DNA from: Oegoconia quadripuncta
Lineage: Eukaryota; Arthropoda; Insecta; Lepidoptera; Autostichidae
Assembly: GCA_949316235.1 (NCBI GenBank)
Contig: OX438748.1
Location: 33,722,836-33,786,835 of the forward strand
DNA: 64,000 nucleotides
Direction of reading: 5' to 3'
The translations under genes were made by a program, and so were the position numbers. Below the pieces are notes generated by a model that saw only the letters and a program-made list of their open reading frames with translations, ran no database searches and was not told the DNA's origin. The number at the start of each line of letters is the position of its first letter. Within the stretch, counting starts at the first letter, position 1. Below are positions 48,517 through 60,719 of the stretch, one piece after another.

Positions 48517-49560
48517 TATTACCAGCAGTATTAGGTAAGCAAAGCTGATCAAAAGTCACCTGTAAACTGTAAGTTGCAAGAAGTCTATTGGAGGTAGATG
48601 GTACTTTAGAACGGGAACTGCCAAGTGAACAAGAGAAATCTGCATTAAAATGTTTCATATTCTGCAATCCCGGAGTGGTTATAAATGTTATATGTTATGT
48701 TTGTAAGCTTTAATTAAAAAGGGAACACTGATTACTCTGGCACAGAATATAAAATTGCAAAACAATTTAACATACAAAATGGAAGCTGGAAACATACAAA
48801 ATAACCACGATTTCTCTAACTTAAAACAAGGGAGGTAAGTAATTCTGATGTGAAATGCAGTTCCTGAAAAAGACTGCGATTCTTTTTAATAATCTTTAAG
48901 GGTTCCGCTAATAATATTTAAATTTGGAATCCTTACCTTCTACATTAAAGAGGGAGTAAAACGCGTTTGAGAATTCAATGTTGATGGAATGAATTTGATG
49001 GTGATGAATCCAAATCTAAATGAAAACAAATGAATTGATGGAATCACTTTTTGCACTTATGAGCGCGTGCATAGAGGACAAACCTATGGATGTCTATCGT
49101 TATTAAAATCTAGATTGCGCAAGAATCGGGTTCCTGAGTCATCACGTTAAAAAACATTTTCATTTTAATTTAGATTTTCAAAAATCATCGGTAGTTAAAT
49201 TGTTCACTTACTGAACTATTATTGCATTGAACCCTAAAATAGAAAATAGAATATAAGTAAAGTTGCAGTGTTTAAATGGCCATTACGGCGAACACTCTGA
49301 AAACAAAATTACTGAACGTAGCTATAAAGTGTCTGGAAGGGGTCCGGGATGAGAGCTGCGGGATTAAGGTTTTAAATAGCATGTATCTGAGGAATACAAT
49401 GTTCCCCAGTTTTCACATTAATTATGACATTTACTTGACTTAAAAAAAATAGTTATTTTGTGTGTTCATTTCCGTAGTTATTATTATTTCTACAATATAA
49501 AAAAAAAGTCTTTCGAAGTTGGCGCTACAATGGAATGTAAATAAATCTACATTATAATCA
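48517..49560. other. Unassigned, upstream of the first visible ADAMTSL exon
   Basis: No TSP1, Cys-rich or spacer exon could be read on the minus strand; a short repeat match at 49,253-49,280 only. Confidence 0.4.
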
Positions 49561-49564
49561 CTGT

Positions 49565-49674
49565 TAGATGTGTTGGAGTTTCCGGGTCAGTACGCTTCCA
49601 CCTTCGACCTCATCTTCACTTGACATCAGGTGTGATTGAGGTGAAGTACCAACCCGTAGTGCATAAAAAAAAGA
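49565..49674 (+). mobile_element. SINE-A, 3' third only
   Basis: TGTTGGAGTTTCCGGGTCAG to GTAGTGCATAAAAAAAA. Confidence 0.75.
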
Positions 49675-49987
49675 CATTGGAGCCGGCTTTGAAAAATAAA
49701 CCTATTACGCAGGTAAAGCCGCGGACGGAAAGCTAGTTTTTCATATATATGAAATAATAATAATTACATACACAAAAAACCATACAAACGGCCGCATTGA
49801 AAACCTCCTCCTTTTTGAAGTCGGTTAAAATACGTAGTAATCTTTTAAGATATGTGAGTTTTTAACGCAGCCTCTTTGTATCCTGAACGATATTATTCCT
49901 CGGAGATTTTCAAAATTTTCAATTTATGTTATTTTGGTACTAAAAAGACTTATTTGAATTATTTAAATTATTTGAATTATTTGAATA

Positions 49988-50091
49988 GACGACCAGTTTG
50001 GTGTAGTGATTTGGTTAGAAATTCTAACTGCTGTACCAAAAGGTCGCGGGTCAAATCCCGCTGCTGTTTGATGAATACAAACATGTGACCC
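49988..50091 (+). mobile_element. SINE-B head and short body
   Basis: GACGACCAGTTTGGTGTAGT, box B GGTCGCGGGTCAAATCCCG; ends where the repeat shared with 21,540 begins. Confidence 0.75.
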
Positions 50092-50479
50092 CAGATTAAT
50101 TAAAAAAAGAAATAAGGTGTGTAAGTAGGAAAAGAAGATTTCTACTTGCCCCCTCGGCAAATGGGAAAATAACGTCATAAACCAGTATATAACCTCTCTG
50201 AATTCACCGTGCCAAAAAAAAATATGGATGTTGGAGAGCAAATGACAAATCAAGGAGAGAAATCTTGTAAAGGCCTTTCTAGACTGGCATATTTATTCTC
50301 TGAACGCCATAGTAACGAGCGATTAACCAGACTCGGGGGCTGGCAAGTTCTTTTGAATACATGAATATACAAATAGCGATTGAAGTTAATTTAACCTGAG
50401 GATTTTGGATTTAGTTGATAAACTATTCCTTTAGATGGTTTATTTTGTTATCTGTTAAGCTGTATTAGGTGTCGTGATA

Positions 50480-50820
50480 GGAGATGCCGGGAAGACCAAA
50501 GAGTCCTCCCGATACGTCACGACTATACCCCTGAGCAGGGGCACCCAGGATCGTGGCGGTCAGAGTGAGGGCTTGTGGTACGACGTGGTCTCGTCCCGCT
50601 GCAGCCGACATCGGCGAGCTTGTATGGCTTGGCTGCTTAGCCAGCCCGGGAGGACTTCAGCGGAGCGCTAGGGGAGCACCGGTAGTTGGTCCTTTGAGTT
50701 CCCGGTGTTTTCCGACAAGCGCTGAGGAGGACCACCGGGGGAGTTTCAGTGGCTAAAAATCCCACATAACCCAGGCTCTCCCTCAGAAGTATAGGTATCT
50801 TTTAAAGATTTCACCCCGTC
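50480..50820 (+). repeat. Repeat D, copy 2
   Basis: ATGCCGGGAAGACCAAAGAG, CGTGGTCTCGTCCCGCTGCA, CCGGTGTTTTCCGACAAGCG, CTTTTAAAGATTTCACCCC. GC-rich relative to its surroundings. Confidence 0.7.
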
Positions 50821-50999
50821 ACAAAAAAAAAACAAAAAAAAGTGTGGTGATTTATCTATAACACAGATTCCATCCTAATTAGAGTTATGTCTCCCACTGC
50901 TGAACACAAGTCCTCCTCCATTTGACTCCAAGAACGACGAGTTGGGAGTGGTGTACACCCAGCGTCTTCTCGCGATGTTTATCAGGTCACCGTCATCTT

Positions 51000-51327
51000 T
51001 TTTTTTATGCATAACGGGTTACCCCGTTTCCATCAGACCTGATGTTAAGTGAGGATGAGGCTGAAGGTGGAAGCGTATTGACCCGGAAACCCCATCTTAT
51101 TTGCAGGACTGTCTGTCTTATCTCTGACAACCGGAACACAACAATGCTATTAAATTGCTGTTTGGCGGCAGACGTAGATAAGATGGTAGTAGCTAGCCAG
51201 GCGGAATTTTAAAATGTCGTACCATTAACCAAACCGAGTACTAAACATGTACCCCGCTGGGGATCAACCCGCGACCTCTGATTCGTAAATCCTATGTTAT
51301 TTGCATTGAACCACGGAGGCGGTTAGA
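51000..51327 (-). mobile_element. SINE-A, full length
   Basis: TTATGCATAACGGGTTA at the left to CCACGGAGGCGGTT at the right. Confidence 0.85.
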
Positions 51328-53079
51328 GGCCATCTGTCTCCACTCAAGAACTATATGCTCCAACGGCCATCAACCAGGCCATGTTGGTGACTTTTGTTCA
51401 TCTATTAATTTCTTCATCCCTGTATCGATATCGTATTGAAACTCCAAGCTTCGCTGTCTTCATGGTTTATTATGTGTTGTTCAATTCTCACATTGAATTT
51501 CGAAAATAATCTTCTTAATATTTTTATATTATAATTATTTAATTAATTAATATTTCTTAATATTTATATTATTAATATTTAATTACAAGCAAATCCACTC
51601 ATCTAATTTAAACTAGCATTCGTCGTTTATTATGATATTCAAGTGATTTTTTCGCAAAAAACTTCAAAGACTTCATTCAACTTTTTCAGCTTCCTAAAAA
51701 ATTATCTTAACCCTCAAAACAATCATTAAGTACAAAGCGCTGTATCTCTCGAACCCACTGACAAAAGGGATCTGATGGACCCCATTTATCATTGAGCCCT
51801 GACACCTAATTAACAATTGAAACATCTGAAGGTCCAGTGGAAAGGGTCAACGAGACCAAAGACAAATTAATTCGAGCAGTAACTCAAGTGTGTTTGAAGC
51901 AAGCATTAAACAATATCTGGGGCAGTCACTCGTTGGATTAAGTCGTTGGCCTAAAATTTGGCTTAAAACACTGAGTGTCAAGTGGGAGTGGATTATAGCC
52001 CATACCGTTTCCTAGTGAGAGTAGGCTGTGGTTGATTAGTGTGGACGTAAGGCTGCTGATAAACTCGTCTGTTTTTAGGGGTAGCCTTATTTAAGACAGC
52101 ATCGATGAGCTGGCAACATCGCAATTTCTATAACCTTCCTCCTTTTTCGATAATTCTACATGTATATTGAAAAAAATGGCAAGATCAAACTATAGTTTTA
52201 TAATTGTACTTAATTTTTAATTGATTTTATTAATTGAATGTTTCCGAAAGTCGCTATATCTGTAAAACGCCGCATTGTAAATATACCGAATTTGTCGAAC
52301 ATCTGCAAGAAGTGACAACAATCAAATGAGATATAGATTTATGATTACAACAATTTTTCCGTGTATATTAATTTTCATTAAGACATTCCGTAAAATTATA
52401 TTATGTATATTTTTTTTCTTTATTTTAATATATTCTTTATTGCACCAAAATATTACAATAACAGAGTACAAACAATATTTTATCATTTTATCCTAAGAAA
52501 ACGATATGCCACCCTCATTAAAGCAACAGGCCTTAATAAACTACCAGTAGAGTCAATTCCTTCCACATATAATGGTTGAGGGAAAGTGTCTTAAATATTG
52601 AGAATTGCAAATTGGACTGGTATCGTCCGGCGACTCGAATTTTTATAACAAATTGTGTTACTGCTTACCGAATTATGTAGGTATCGGTAGGTACCCAGTA
52701 CACTGTCCAAGAGGAGATAATCTCAGAAACGTGCTTCCGTGGCTGGAGCTTTTGTGGTTTGAGACAGAGGGGAAAAAAGGTTTTATTAGGCTTTCGGATT
52801 TATTAAAAAGACTCGAATTAGGAAGCAAATGATTTCTCCACTAATCTTTTGTGTTGTCACCACTACGGTTCTGCGTAGACATTCTAAGATACTCCTTTCT
52901 TTCACAGCTGGCTACTAAAATGTGTTACAACGTCATAAGTTGGCTAATTTTATAGTATTTTTTTTATTAGCTCATAAAATTTTAACTAAATAGTGTGACA
53001 TACAAGTGTTAGTCGCAGGTTCATTAGCTAGGAATATCACGAGACGTTTTCATGGTTGGTTGTATATGTTAAACGACAA
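51328..53079. other. Unassigned, AT-rich
   Basis: TTAATATTTTTATATTATAA low-complexity sequence at 51,500-51,590 and an antisense LINE-type tail (TTCTTTATTGCACCAAAATA) at 52,428-52,470. No gene seen. Confidence 0.4.
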
Positions 53080-53515
53080 TGTATTACGATTTTACTGGTT
53101 CCTGCTGATATCCAAAACTTGGACTTTGATACATATAAATATCGATATACAAAATCTTCTTTTCAATAAATTTAAAGATACTATAAAACAGAAACTAATT
53201 AAGAAAGCATATTATAAAATATCAGATTATTTAGATGATAAACATTCATGGACATGAACAGTCCGTTCGCGTAACCAGGCTATTTCACAATTAATAATTA
53301 AATATTATAATATAAAGTTATAATTAATAATTTTGTAACATAAAAACCTTTTTTTTTTTAAAGAGCAACCTCTCGAGTTTCTTGCTTGTTCTTCTCAGGG
53401 GAAAAGTGGCTTTTGAACAAGCAGTAGCTAAAAATATGTAAAATATGACTATTTCAAGTGTACCCTGTGTACCTACAAAATAAAGCATTTTTTGATTTTG
53501 ATTTTTGATTGATTC
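53080..53515 (+). mobile_element. LINE-L 3' end
   Basis: Encodes [29 protein letters not shown], stop. The 3' UTR has GTACCCTGTGTACCTAC and a (GATTTT)n tail near 53,490. Confidence 0.75.
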
Positions 53516-53652
53516 ACTGCAGTCATTGTACAGCCGACAGAATCCAACTCCTGGGGAGGTTGCATCCATCACGGTACCGTGCAAAGGTTTAACCAAAGGT
53601 TTGATTAGGTTCCTAGGTGGCTTTCAGGAACATTGAACATGATCAACGACAG

Positions 53653-53692
53653 AGAACCGCCTCCGTGGCTCAATGTAAACAACATAGGGAGG
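53653..53692 (+). mobile_element. SINE-A head fragment joined to repeat F
   Basis: CCGCCTCCGTGGCTCAATGT then AAACAACATAGGG, followed by repeat F. Confidence 0.65.
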
Positions 53693-53694
53693 CA

Positions 53695-54010
53695 GAGAAA
53701 TGATAAAAACCATGTTCCGCCATTCAATAAACGTTATCTTGCGGATGTTCTTGAGATGAGTGGCTAATGTGAAATCCTAATCAATTTGGCGCAGACCGAA
53801 GCAGCTAAATAGAGAAACTGCTGATGATACACATACCTACCATAAGTTCCAAAACAATTGGATAAATATGTTTTATAACAATCTATAAAAATAACATCAG
53901 GATACACTAGAATATGTGTGTGCTACAGTCGTACAAATGGGTCATAGCTCAGTGTATGTAATTGCTCAGAGAGCGAACCACTGATTTTCAGCTACTAATC
54001 CACGACAGCT
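53695..54010 (+). repeat. Repeat F, copy 2
   Basis: ATAAACGTTATCTTGCGGAT to GGGTCATAGCTCAGTGTATG and CCACGACAGCTATTACCTA. GGTCATAGCTCAGTGT resembles a pol III box A; no box B was seen. Confidence 0.7.
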
Positions 54011-54024
54011 ATTACCTATGAGAA

Positions 54025-54352
54025 AACTGCCTCCGTGGCTCAATGTAATCTACATATGGTTTACGTTGCGGAGGTCGCGGGTTCGATCCCCAGTGGGGTA
54101 CATGTTTAGTACTCGGTTTGGTTGCTGGTAGGGCAGTTTAAATGTCCACCTGGTTACCTACCACCATCTTATCTAAATCTGCCGCCAAACAGCAATGTTA
54201 ATAGCATTGTTGTGTTCCGGTTATCAGAGATTAGATAGCCAGTTCCCCAAATATTTGGATTTCCGGGTCAGTACGCTTCCACCTTCGGCCTCATCTTCAC
54301 TTAACATCAGGTGTGATTGAGGACAAGTGCTAACCCGTTGTGCATAAAAAAA
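54025..54352 (+). mobile_element. SINE-A, full length
   Basis: Head from CTGCCTCCGTGGCTCAATG, tail to TTGTGCATAAAAAA. Confidence 0.85.
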
Positions 54353-54462
54353 CTTCCTTTCAAAATTTGCTATTCAAACTACAACCATTTCCCGTTTAAC
54401 TATGAGCTGAAGTTTTGCATAATCGTTTAGTTCAGATGACAATACATTTATATGATAGATAG

Positions 54463-54735
54463 GACGAAGACCTGTTTAGTGTAGTGGTTAGAAATTCTGA
54501 TCACTATACCGACAGGTCGCGGGTTCGAATCTCGCTAGGGGCATGTTTGTGTGATGAATACGGACATTGTGTACCCGAGTTATGGATGTTTTCATTTATA
54601 ATAAGTATTTATTTACAAAAAAATGTATTTATCTAGTATATGAAGCGTCTGGTATCCACAACACAAGCCTGTAGTTGCTTACTGTGGAACTAGATGGCGC
54701 TGTGTATATGTCTAAGAATATTTATTTATTATATG
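54463..54735 (+). mobile_element. SINE-B, full length
   Basis: GACGAAGACCTGTTTAGTGT to GAACTAGATGGCGCTGTGT and (TTTA)n. Confidence 0.85.
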
Positions 54736-54999
54736 AACTGTTGCTGCAGCAAAGGGATCTCCTTAACGGTTAATAGTGTACGCATACTAAATTTTGCAAA
54801 AACAGTTAGTTTTGATAGTTAACATGACTTTCGCGATGACCTGATGCTGCAACTAGAAATGTTTGCCCAAGAGGGTCTGTTTTATGATGGTTTTGAATTT
54901 ATCCTGTCAACTGGAAGCTTATTTTTGGTTTATTTATCCATAGAACATTATTGAAAAAAAAAATTGTGTTTGCAAAATTTTGAAAAAGGTATGCTGAGA

Positions 55000-55300
55000 T
55001 GGTTTGGACATGTGAAGAAAATGAATGATGGAACACTTACGAAAGAGATATCGCTTAGTATATGTATACTAAGCGAATGTGGATGGTAGTGTTGGTAGGG
55101 GAAGACAACGGCGAACGTACCATGATCAAATCGGGGTCGTCTTAAAGAAAGGCCAAGTCAAGAGTACCCTAAACCGACGAGCATGTATGAACATATGAGA
55201 GTGAAGGAAGCAGAAGAGGTATGTCAGGATCCTAGCAAGTGAAAGTCTGTGGTCTCTGCCTACTACGGGAAACAGGTGTGACATTTTGTATGTATGTATG
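55000..55300 (+). mobile_element. RTE-like LINE 3' end, second copy
   Basis: Reads MLRWFGHVKKMNDGTLTKEI, then [13 protein letters not shown] and [16 protein letters not shown], ending in a (TATG)n tail. There is an in-frame interruption near 55,070 where TATACTAAGCGA-type sequence is duplicated. Confidence 0.7.
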
Positions 55301-55614
55301 TAGAACATTATTTGAACAATCTTCACTATAAGATGCCTACGAAAACCTGTAAAGGTTTGTGTGTAGTGCGAATGAGGTCGCTGACCCGCCGCGTTATTAA
55401 TTATTACAAAAGGTATGTAACGTAACATAAATAGCTAGATACATAAAATAATGTATGAATGCAAGTAGACATGTGTCTTTTTATCGCAATAAAATTTGTT
55501 GGAAAGTCACTTCCTTTCATCTATAAAGTACTTCTTCAATGCATTTTTACCTTGTTGTTACGTATTGCTACTACTAGTGCAAACCTCACCTACTTGTAGC
55601 TTGTATATTTACCC

Positions 55615-55748
55615 TAAGGTTTGCGTGGAAGAGATCGCTGTTAGCGATAAAGCCGCCTTTTTGTGTGATTAATGATGTACGCTGTATTCTTCAGGTAGCT
55701 TTTGTTAATTGTGCAATAAAGAGTATTTGATTGATTGATTGATTGTTT
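55615..55748 (+). mobile_element. LINE 3' tail, same type
   Basis: GATCGCTGTTAGCGATAAAG, GCAATAAAGAGTATTTGATT and a (GATT)n end. Confidence 0.6.
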
Positions 55749-56540
55749 TATGTTATGTGAATATAGTGAATATAGTTCACCAGGAATACTATTTAAAATA
55801 TCTCTCATGCCATATACATTATTAAATTTAGGTAGTTGGTATGGTGGTAGGTATGCCAAATTACGGAGATCACCGTGGTCAATTAAATTTCTGTCTTTTA
55901 AATTTGCATGTGTCTCAGCGTTCTCAACGCGTTCTGTTACAACCCTAACATTGACTGATTATTCATCATTATTCACTTATCTTCTAAATCAAACGTTGTC
56001 TTCTATCATTAATGCTGAGTACATTTGTATTATTATTATTATTATTATTATTAAATTCTTTATTGCACACAAAAATATTGTAATTGGTAGACATATAAGA
56101 ACTGTACCACAAACCATGCCACATCGAATTATAATATATGTACTACTGTTAATGTACCTAAAGTAAATAAATAAATAAATAAACATTAAATCTACGCTGC
56201 CCTTTGATTCATTAAGGGCTCCGACAACAACTCAATCAGTCTCGACCTATTGTAATGGGTGCCATCACACAAATTGCTACTGTGCCAAAATCCAAGTGCT
56301 AATTCTTATCAGGGTATTCATCTTTCAAGGGTTCTTAATTAGAATCGGTCGGGGCGTAATTTTGGGTCGGTTTTGTTGACTTGCGATTTAAAGTCGCTTG
56401 CGATTTAAAAATAGGTAGATATGCGGAACTAAACAATAGGACTCCGCGGCGCCAAAAATACAAATGTAGCGAAATCAGTAGACGTTCAAGAAGTTCAAAA
56501 TTTACATATAAATGAAAATGTGAGCAAAAGGAAAAAAAAT
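55749..56540. other. Unassigned with LINE-tail fragment
   Basis: (TTA)n and TTCTTTATTGCACACAAAAA at 56,030-56,080 look like an antisense LINE end; a TCGCTTGCGATTTAAA unit is repeated at about 56,385-56,410. Confidence 0.4.
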
Positions 56541-56544
56541 CAAT

Positions 56545-56852
56545 TTTTTTATGCACAACGGGTTAGCACTTGACCTAAATCACAGTTGATATTAAGTGAA
56601 GATGAGGTGAAGTTGGAAGCGTACGGAAATCTCATCTTATTTGGTGAAGTGGCTAACACAACAATGCTATTAACATTGCTGTTTAGCGGCAGATTTAGAT
56701 AAGATGGTGGTAGCTAGCCAGGTGGACATTTAAAATGCTCTACCACCAACCAAACCGAATACTCAACATTTACCCCGCTGGGAACCGAACCCGCGACCTC
56801 CGAATCGGAAACCCTATGTTGTTTACATTGACGATTGAGCCATGGAGGCGGT
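56545..56852 (-). mobile_element. SINE-A, full length with small internal deletion
   Basis: TTATGCACAACGGGTTAGCA to GAGCCATGGAGGCGGT; the GACAACCGG block is missing. Confidence 0.8.
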
Positions 56853-57239
56853 AATTAGAGATATAAGCAAGCATGGTCATGAATCGCTCGAATCATTGTG
56901 ATCATCATCATTATAATCAGCCACAGGACGTCCACGGCTAAATATAGACCTCCATAGATATCTCGAGCTACCGATTGGAAGCGGCCTTCATCTAGCGAGA
57001 CGCATCAGCTCGGTGATATTCAGTTAAATTATTTGTTTTTGTTTGTATTGTCGAATTATCAATTGTAAAAATCATCATCAATAGCTTTACACGTCCCCAC
57101 TATTGAGGTACAAAGTCCTTTCACTGGGAAAGGGTATGGGCCACGATCTATCGCGCGGGCCGAGTGCGGATTGGTGTCAGATCAGTAGCGAATAATTTTG
57201 AAGAGTGTCACCTATCTTAGCAACCAATAAATATGTCAG

Positions 57240-57551
57240 TTGAGAAAAATCGGTGTTTTAATCTATGAGAGGCTGGTGGGTATCGTGAAACAAATGTTAG
57301 TAAGGGTTTTGGGTCGTGCATCGGTTACACTCACCGAACTTCAAACAGTACTGTGTGACTGTGAAGCTACCATCAGCAACAGACCGCTGACTTACGTCGA
57401 CAACAATGCCGAGGAGCTAAGGGCACTCACTCCTGCAACGTTTATTCAGCCACTTGCAGGGAACGCCGTTGATGACTTAGACCAAGTTGATAAAACCTCA
57501 CTTAATGTACGAGCTAAATATTGCCAGAGCTTGAGGGACAACTTTCTATAA
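57240..57551 (+). pseudogene. BEL/Pao-type LTR retrotransposon, integrase C-terminal remnant
   Basis: A 103-codon frame without an ATG contains YERLVGIVKQML, VLCDCEATISNRPLTYV and LRALTPATF, the C-terminal region of BEL/Pao integrases (ERLV..K, LCxxEAxxNxRPLT, LTPxxF). No reverse transcriptase, gag or LTR pair is visible around it, so this is an isolated broken fragment. Confidence 0.75.
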
Positions 57552-58300
57552 AGTGAAATTTACCCGTTTATTTTACGAAAGAACGACAGAAAATAATTTT
57601 TACTCACACACTGGTTTAAAAAAAAAATACGAGAAGAGAATAAACTACAAATCAAATAAAAGACCGTGGAAGGACGGAGACTCAAGATAATGATCAGCTC
57701 GAAGAACTTAATCACTGAGAAGAAGAATTTGCTAACACAAAAGTCGCTCGTCTGCCTTACCCAACAGCAACCCAAGGAACTGTTGCTTGGTTAGAGACAA
57801 AAGGAATTTCTCAACTGATTTATCGTTAGGCTTCGACTAATGGCGGATTTTGGAGATATAAATCACATGCCGACCCGACTCGCTATTAACAATGCTATAG
57901 TGTTGTATCGGGTATATTGATGGCAATGAATTTTTGCTAAGGTTAAAGTAAACAGTAGATTGTGTGCCTACAATTTTATTTTAATATATTTTTTGGGGTT
58001 CCGAAGCGAAATGCTAAAAACGGAACTATAAGGCCACAGGACGGCAGCTGGATGACAGCGAGAGCCGAGGCGGCGAGATTCGATCACCGTCAAATTCAAT
58101 CTGACGAAGCTGCAGGTTGGTGAAGAGGTGCTAAGTTCATAATACTAAACAATTTATCAGTCGGTATACAGTCGCATTTAAAAGAATATAAGCAAACCCA
58201 TCTCCTTCCGTGGGTGTCGTAAAAGATGACCTCGAAAAACATCTACTTAAACACTTGCTTAACGACGATGGGTTCACCCCCTGTCATGTGTGCATTTCTA

Positions 58301-58902
58301 TACCGGATGAATTTTTTTACCGTAAGGAAAAAATGGGGCATATTAGGTAAGTGAAATAGAAGTTATTGGCATAGGTAGTTTTTTTTTTAAATTGCTATGC
58401 GACAGGCGGGATTTGTAGGATTCCCATCAGGCGAAATTTATTTGGAATTCATATTTTCACCAAGTTTTCTATATTTGTTTAATTTAATGATGCAATTATG
58501 TGGAATAAGCTACAAACGCGAACGCGACTATCAAATGACACAATTAACGCTTCATTCGATGTTAGTTTTGAAAAATATTTTTTTTTTTTTTATGCACGAC
58601 TTCGTTCGTACTTGACCTCAATCACACCTGATGTTAAGTGAAGATGAGGTCGAAGGTGGAAGCGTACTGACCCGAAAACCCCAATACATTTATCTTATCT
58701 CTGACAACCGGAACACAACAATGTCATTAACATTGCTGCTTGGCGGCAGATTTAGATAAGATGGTGGTAGCTAGCCAGGCGGACATTTAAAATAAACTAT
58801 ACCTATATATAAATAAAAATAAACTACATATGCCAATACCTTCTATTTCACTTACCTGATATGCCCTATTTTTTTCCTTACGGTAAAAAATCTCATCCGG
58901 TA
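58301..58902. mobile_element. MITE-I, complete ends, carrying SINE-A
   Basis: TACCGGATGAATTTTTTTAC and GGTAAAAAATCTCATCCGGT form the inverted ends, flanked by TA on both sides. SINE-A at 58,576-58,795 interrupts it. Confidence 0.85.
58576..58795 (-). mobile_element. SINE-A, head missing, inside MITE-I
   Basis: T-run and TTATGCACGAC to AGGCGGACATTTAAAAT, flanked on both sides by MITE-I sequence. Confidence 0.8.
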
Positions 58903-59584
58903 TATTTCGAGAGGTGAATCGTGGATGTTGTTTCAAGCATTAATTCCCCATTTGCGACAGATCGTGATGACATGTATGGATGTACGAAAATCTCCATTTT
59001 AAAGTGGTTTAAATGTTTGAATTACTATGTTGTAGTTTAACTTTGTAAGCGAATTGAGAAATAAAAATACAAGGGGTATCAACTGGGAGATAAAAACACA
59101 ATTAAAGTAGAGTTGTATCACTGAATGAAACTGTAGCAATAATTTACATTTAATTGCCAACAAATTACTTTAGAAGATTAATTTGCAAATGAGCAGTAAA
59201 CTTTCTCAGATTACTTTTAACCCCAGAACTTAGACGAGGGGTTTTATGCACAGGGGGTTAGGGCTTGACCTCAATAACACCTGGCGACAGATTTTTAAAC
59301 TTTCACTGATTGGCTTCAAATTCTCGATCAGAAATGATCAATGAATGTCAAATCTTATCCATTATGTTCAATGGAATTTGAAAGCGAAAAAAAAAACAAA
59401 AAACTCGACAAACATATATAGTATTTTACGGACGCCATGTTGGATTTTTACCATAAAATATATCCTATGACACGGGTACCAAGACGAATCTCACGACACC
59501 ATGCACTTCGAAATCGGTCAAGCCATTTAGGCTACAGAATGCACCAAAGGAACGGACATACATACACTCAAACATTACCCTCCT

Positions 59585-59670
59585 TCCTTGTTTTATTGCT
59601 CGTTCTTCTCTGGGGAGTCAGCTTTCTAAATGAGCAGTACTGTCAATAATTTTACATGTGACAACTTATT
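59585..59670 (+). mobile_element. LINE-L 3' UTR fragment
   Basis: TGCTCGTTCTTCTCTGGGGA followed by AGCAGTACTGTCAATAATTT, as in the copies at 42.7 and 44.0 kb. Confidence 0.55.
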
Positions 59671-59969
59671 TTATTTCATCATTATTAGTTAATTGTTACA
59701 TAGATCTACAGTTTTGACATTTTTATTCGGCTTAAAATTACTTAATTTCTTTAGTTTGACTTTTAATACTATGCAATTTAGAGTCATTAAAATAACGACT
59801 TGTATATTACTGAGGATTGTTTACCTAAGTCACAGATTACCAATAAGTTACTAAAGTAACCTAAGTACAAATTTTTCTTGTAATATAATTAAAACGTTAC
59901 CCACTCAATTATAACGATAATTATTGTCAGTAACATAATAAGAATCACTAATTGGCATAAATTAGGATT

Positions 59970-60290
59970 TTTTAAAATGCTAAACGGGTTGGTACTTGAC
60001 CTCAATCACACCTGATGTTAAGTGAAGATGAGGTCGAAGGTGCAAGCGTACTAACCCGGAAACCCCAACACATTTGGGGGACTGGCTATCTTATCTCTGA
60101 CAACCGGAACACAACAATGCTATTAACATTGCTGCTTGGCGGCAGATTTAGATAAGATGGTGGTAGCTAGCCAGGCGGACATTTAAAATGCCCTACCACC
60201 AACCAAAACGAGTACATGTAACCCGCTGGGGATCGAACCCGTGACCTCCGATAAACCCAATGTTGTTTACATTGAGTCACGGAGGCGGTT
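59970..60290 (-). mobile_element. SINE-A, full length
   Basis: AAATGCTAAACGGGTTGGTA to GAGTCACGGAGGCGGTT; repeat E follows within 15 bp. Further small tail fragments lie at 59,240-59,287 and 61,698-61,775. Confidence 0.8.
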
Positions 60291-60302
60291 AAAAAATTAG
60301 TT

Positions 60303-60660
60303 TACTTTTTTTTTTTTTTTTTTTATATGAGAGGGCGGCAAACGAGCATGCGGGTCACCTGATGGAAAGCAATCGCCGCCGCCCATGGGCACCCGCAACA
60401 CCAAAAGGGTCACTGATGCGTTGCCGGCCTTTGAGGAAGGTGTCCACCCCAGAATAAGTAGGGCAGCCTGAGCGATGAGGGATTCTCCAGCAGTGCTGGT
60501 ACCCTCCTGGGGTACTAACTCTTTAAATACCGCTACCATTCTGGAGAGAGACTGGAAGGTGGGCCTCCGGTGCCCTCGCTCACCGAACGAAGCGCAGTGG
60601 CAAAATGCCACTACTCAGACGTCGGTCTTCTGCGAGAGGGTGGTACTTCCCCGGTCGAGC
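60303..60660 (-). mobile_element. Repeat E, antisense copy
   Basis: T-run, ATATGAGAGGGCGGCAAACG, to CTTCTGCGAGAGGGTGG; closely similar to the first copy. Confidence 0.75.
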
Positions 60661-60719
60661 GGGCCCATTCATGCTGCAAGCTAATAGCTTACAGCGTGGC
60701 TCTACCACTACTGTAATAC

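Larger units (their letters stand above)
58195..58975 (-). mobile_element. Repeat O, split by MITE-I
   Basis: Right part 58,905-58,975 (GTGGATGTTGTTTCAAGCAT) and left part 58,195-58,298 (TTTCTGTATA-type junction, ACCCATCTCCTTCCGTGGGT, GTGTCGTAAAAGATGAC inverted) match the continuous copy at 18,760-18,915. Confidence 0.7.

Noticed and set aside
49930..49985. Tandem TTATTTGAAT units
   Set aside because: Only a few imperfect units of low complexity; the TTC/GAA spacing of the 40.6 kb array is absent.
58000..58130. Possible minus-strand exon (CTGCAG acceptor, SPPRLSLSSSCRP frame)
   Set aside because: It has no donor with the needed phase, runs into a stop, and its flank resembles the GTTCCG...GGAACC interspersed repeat.
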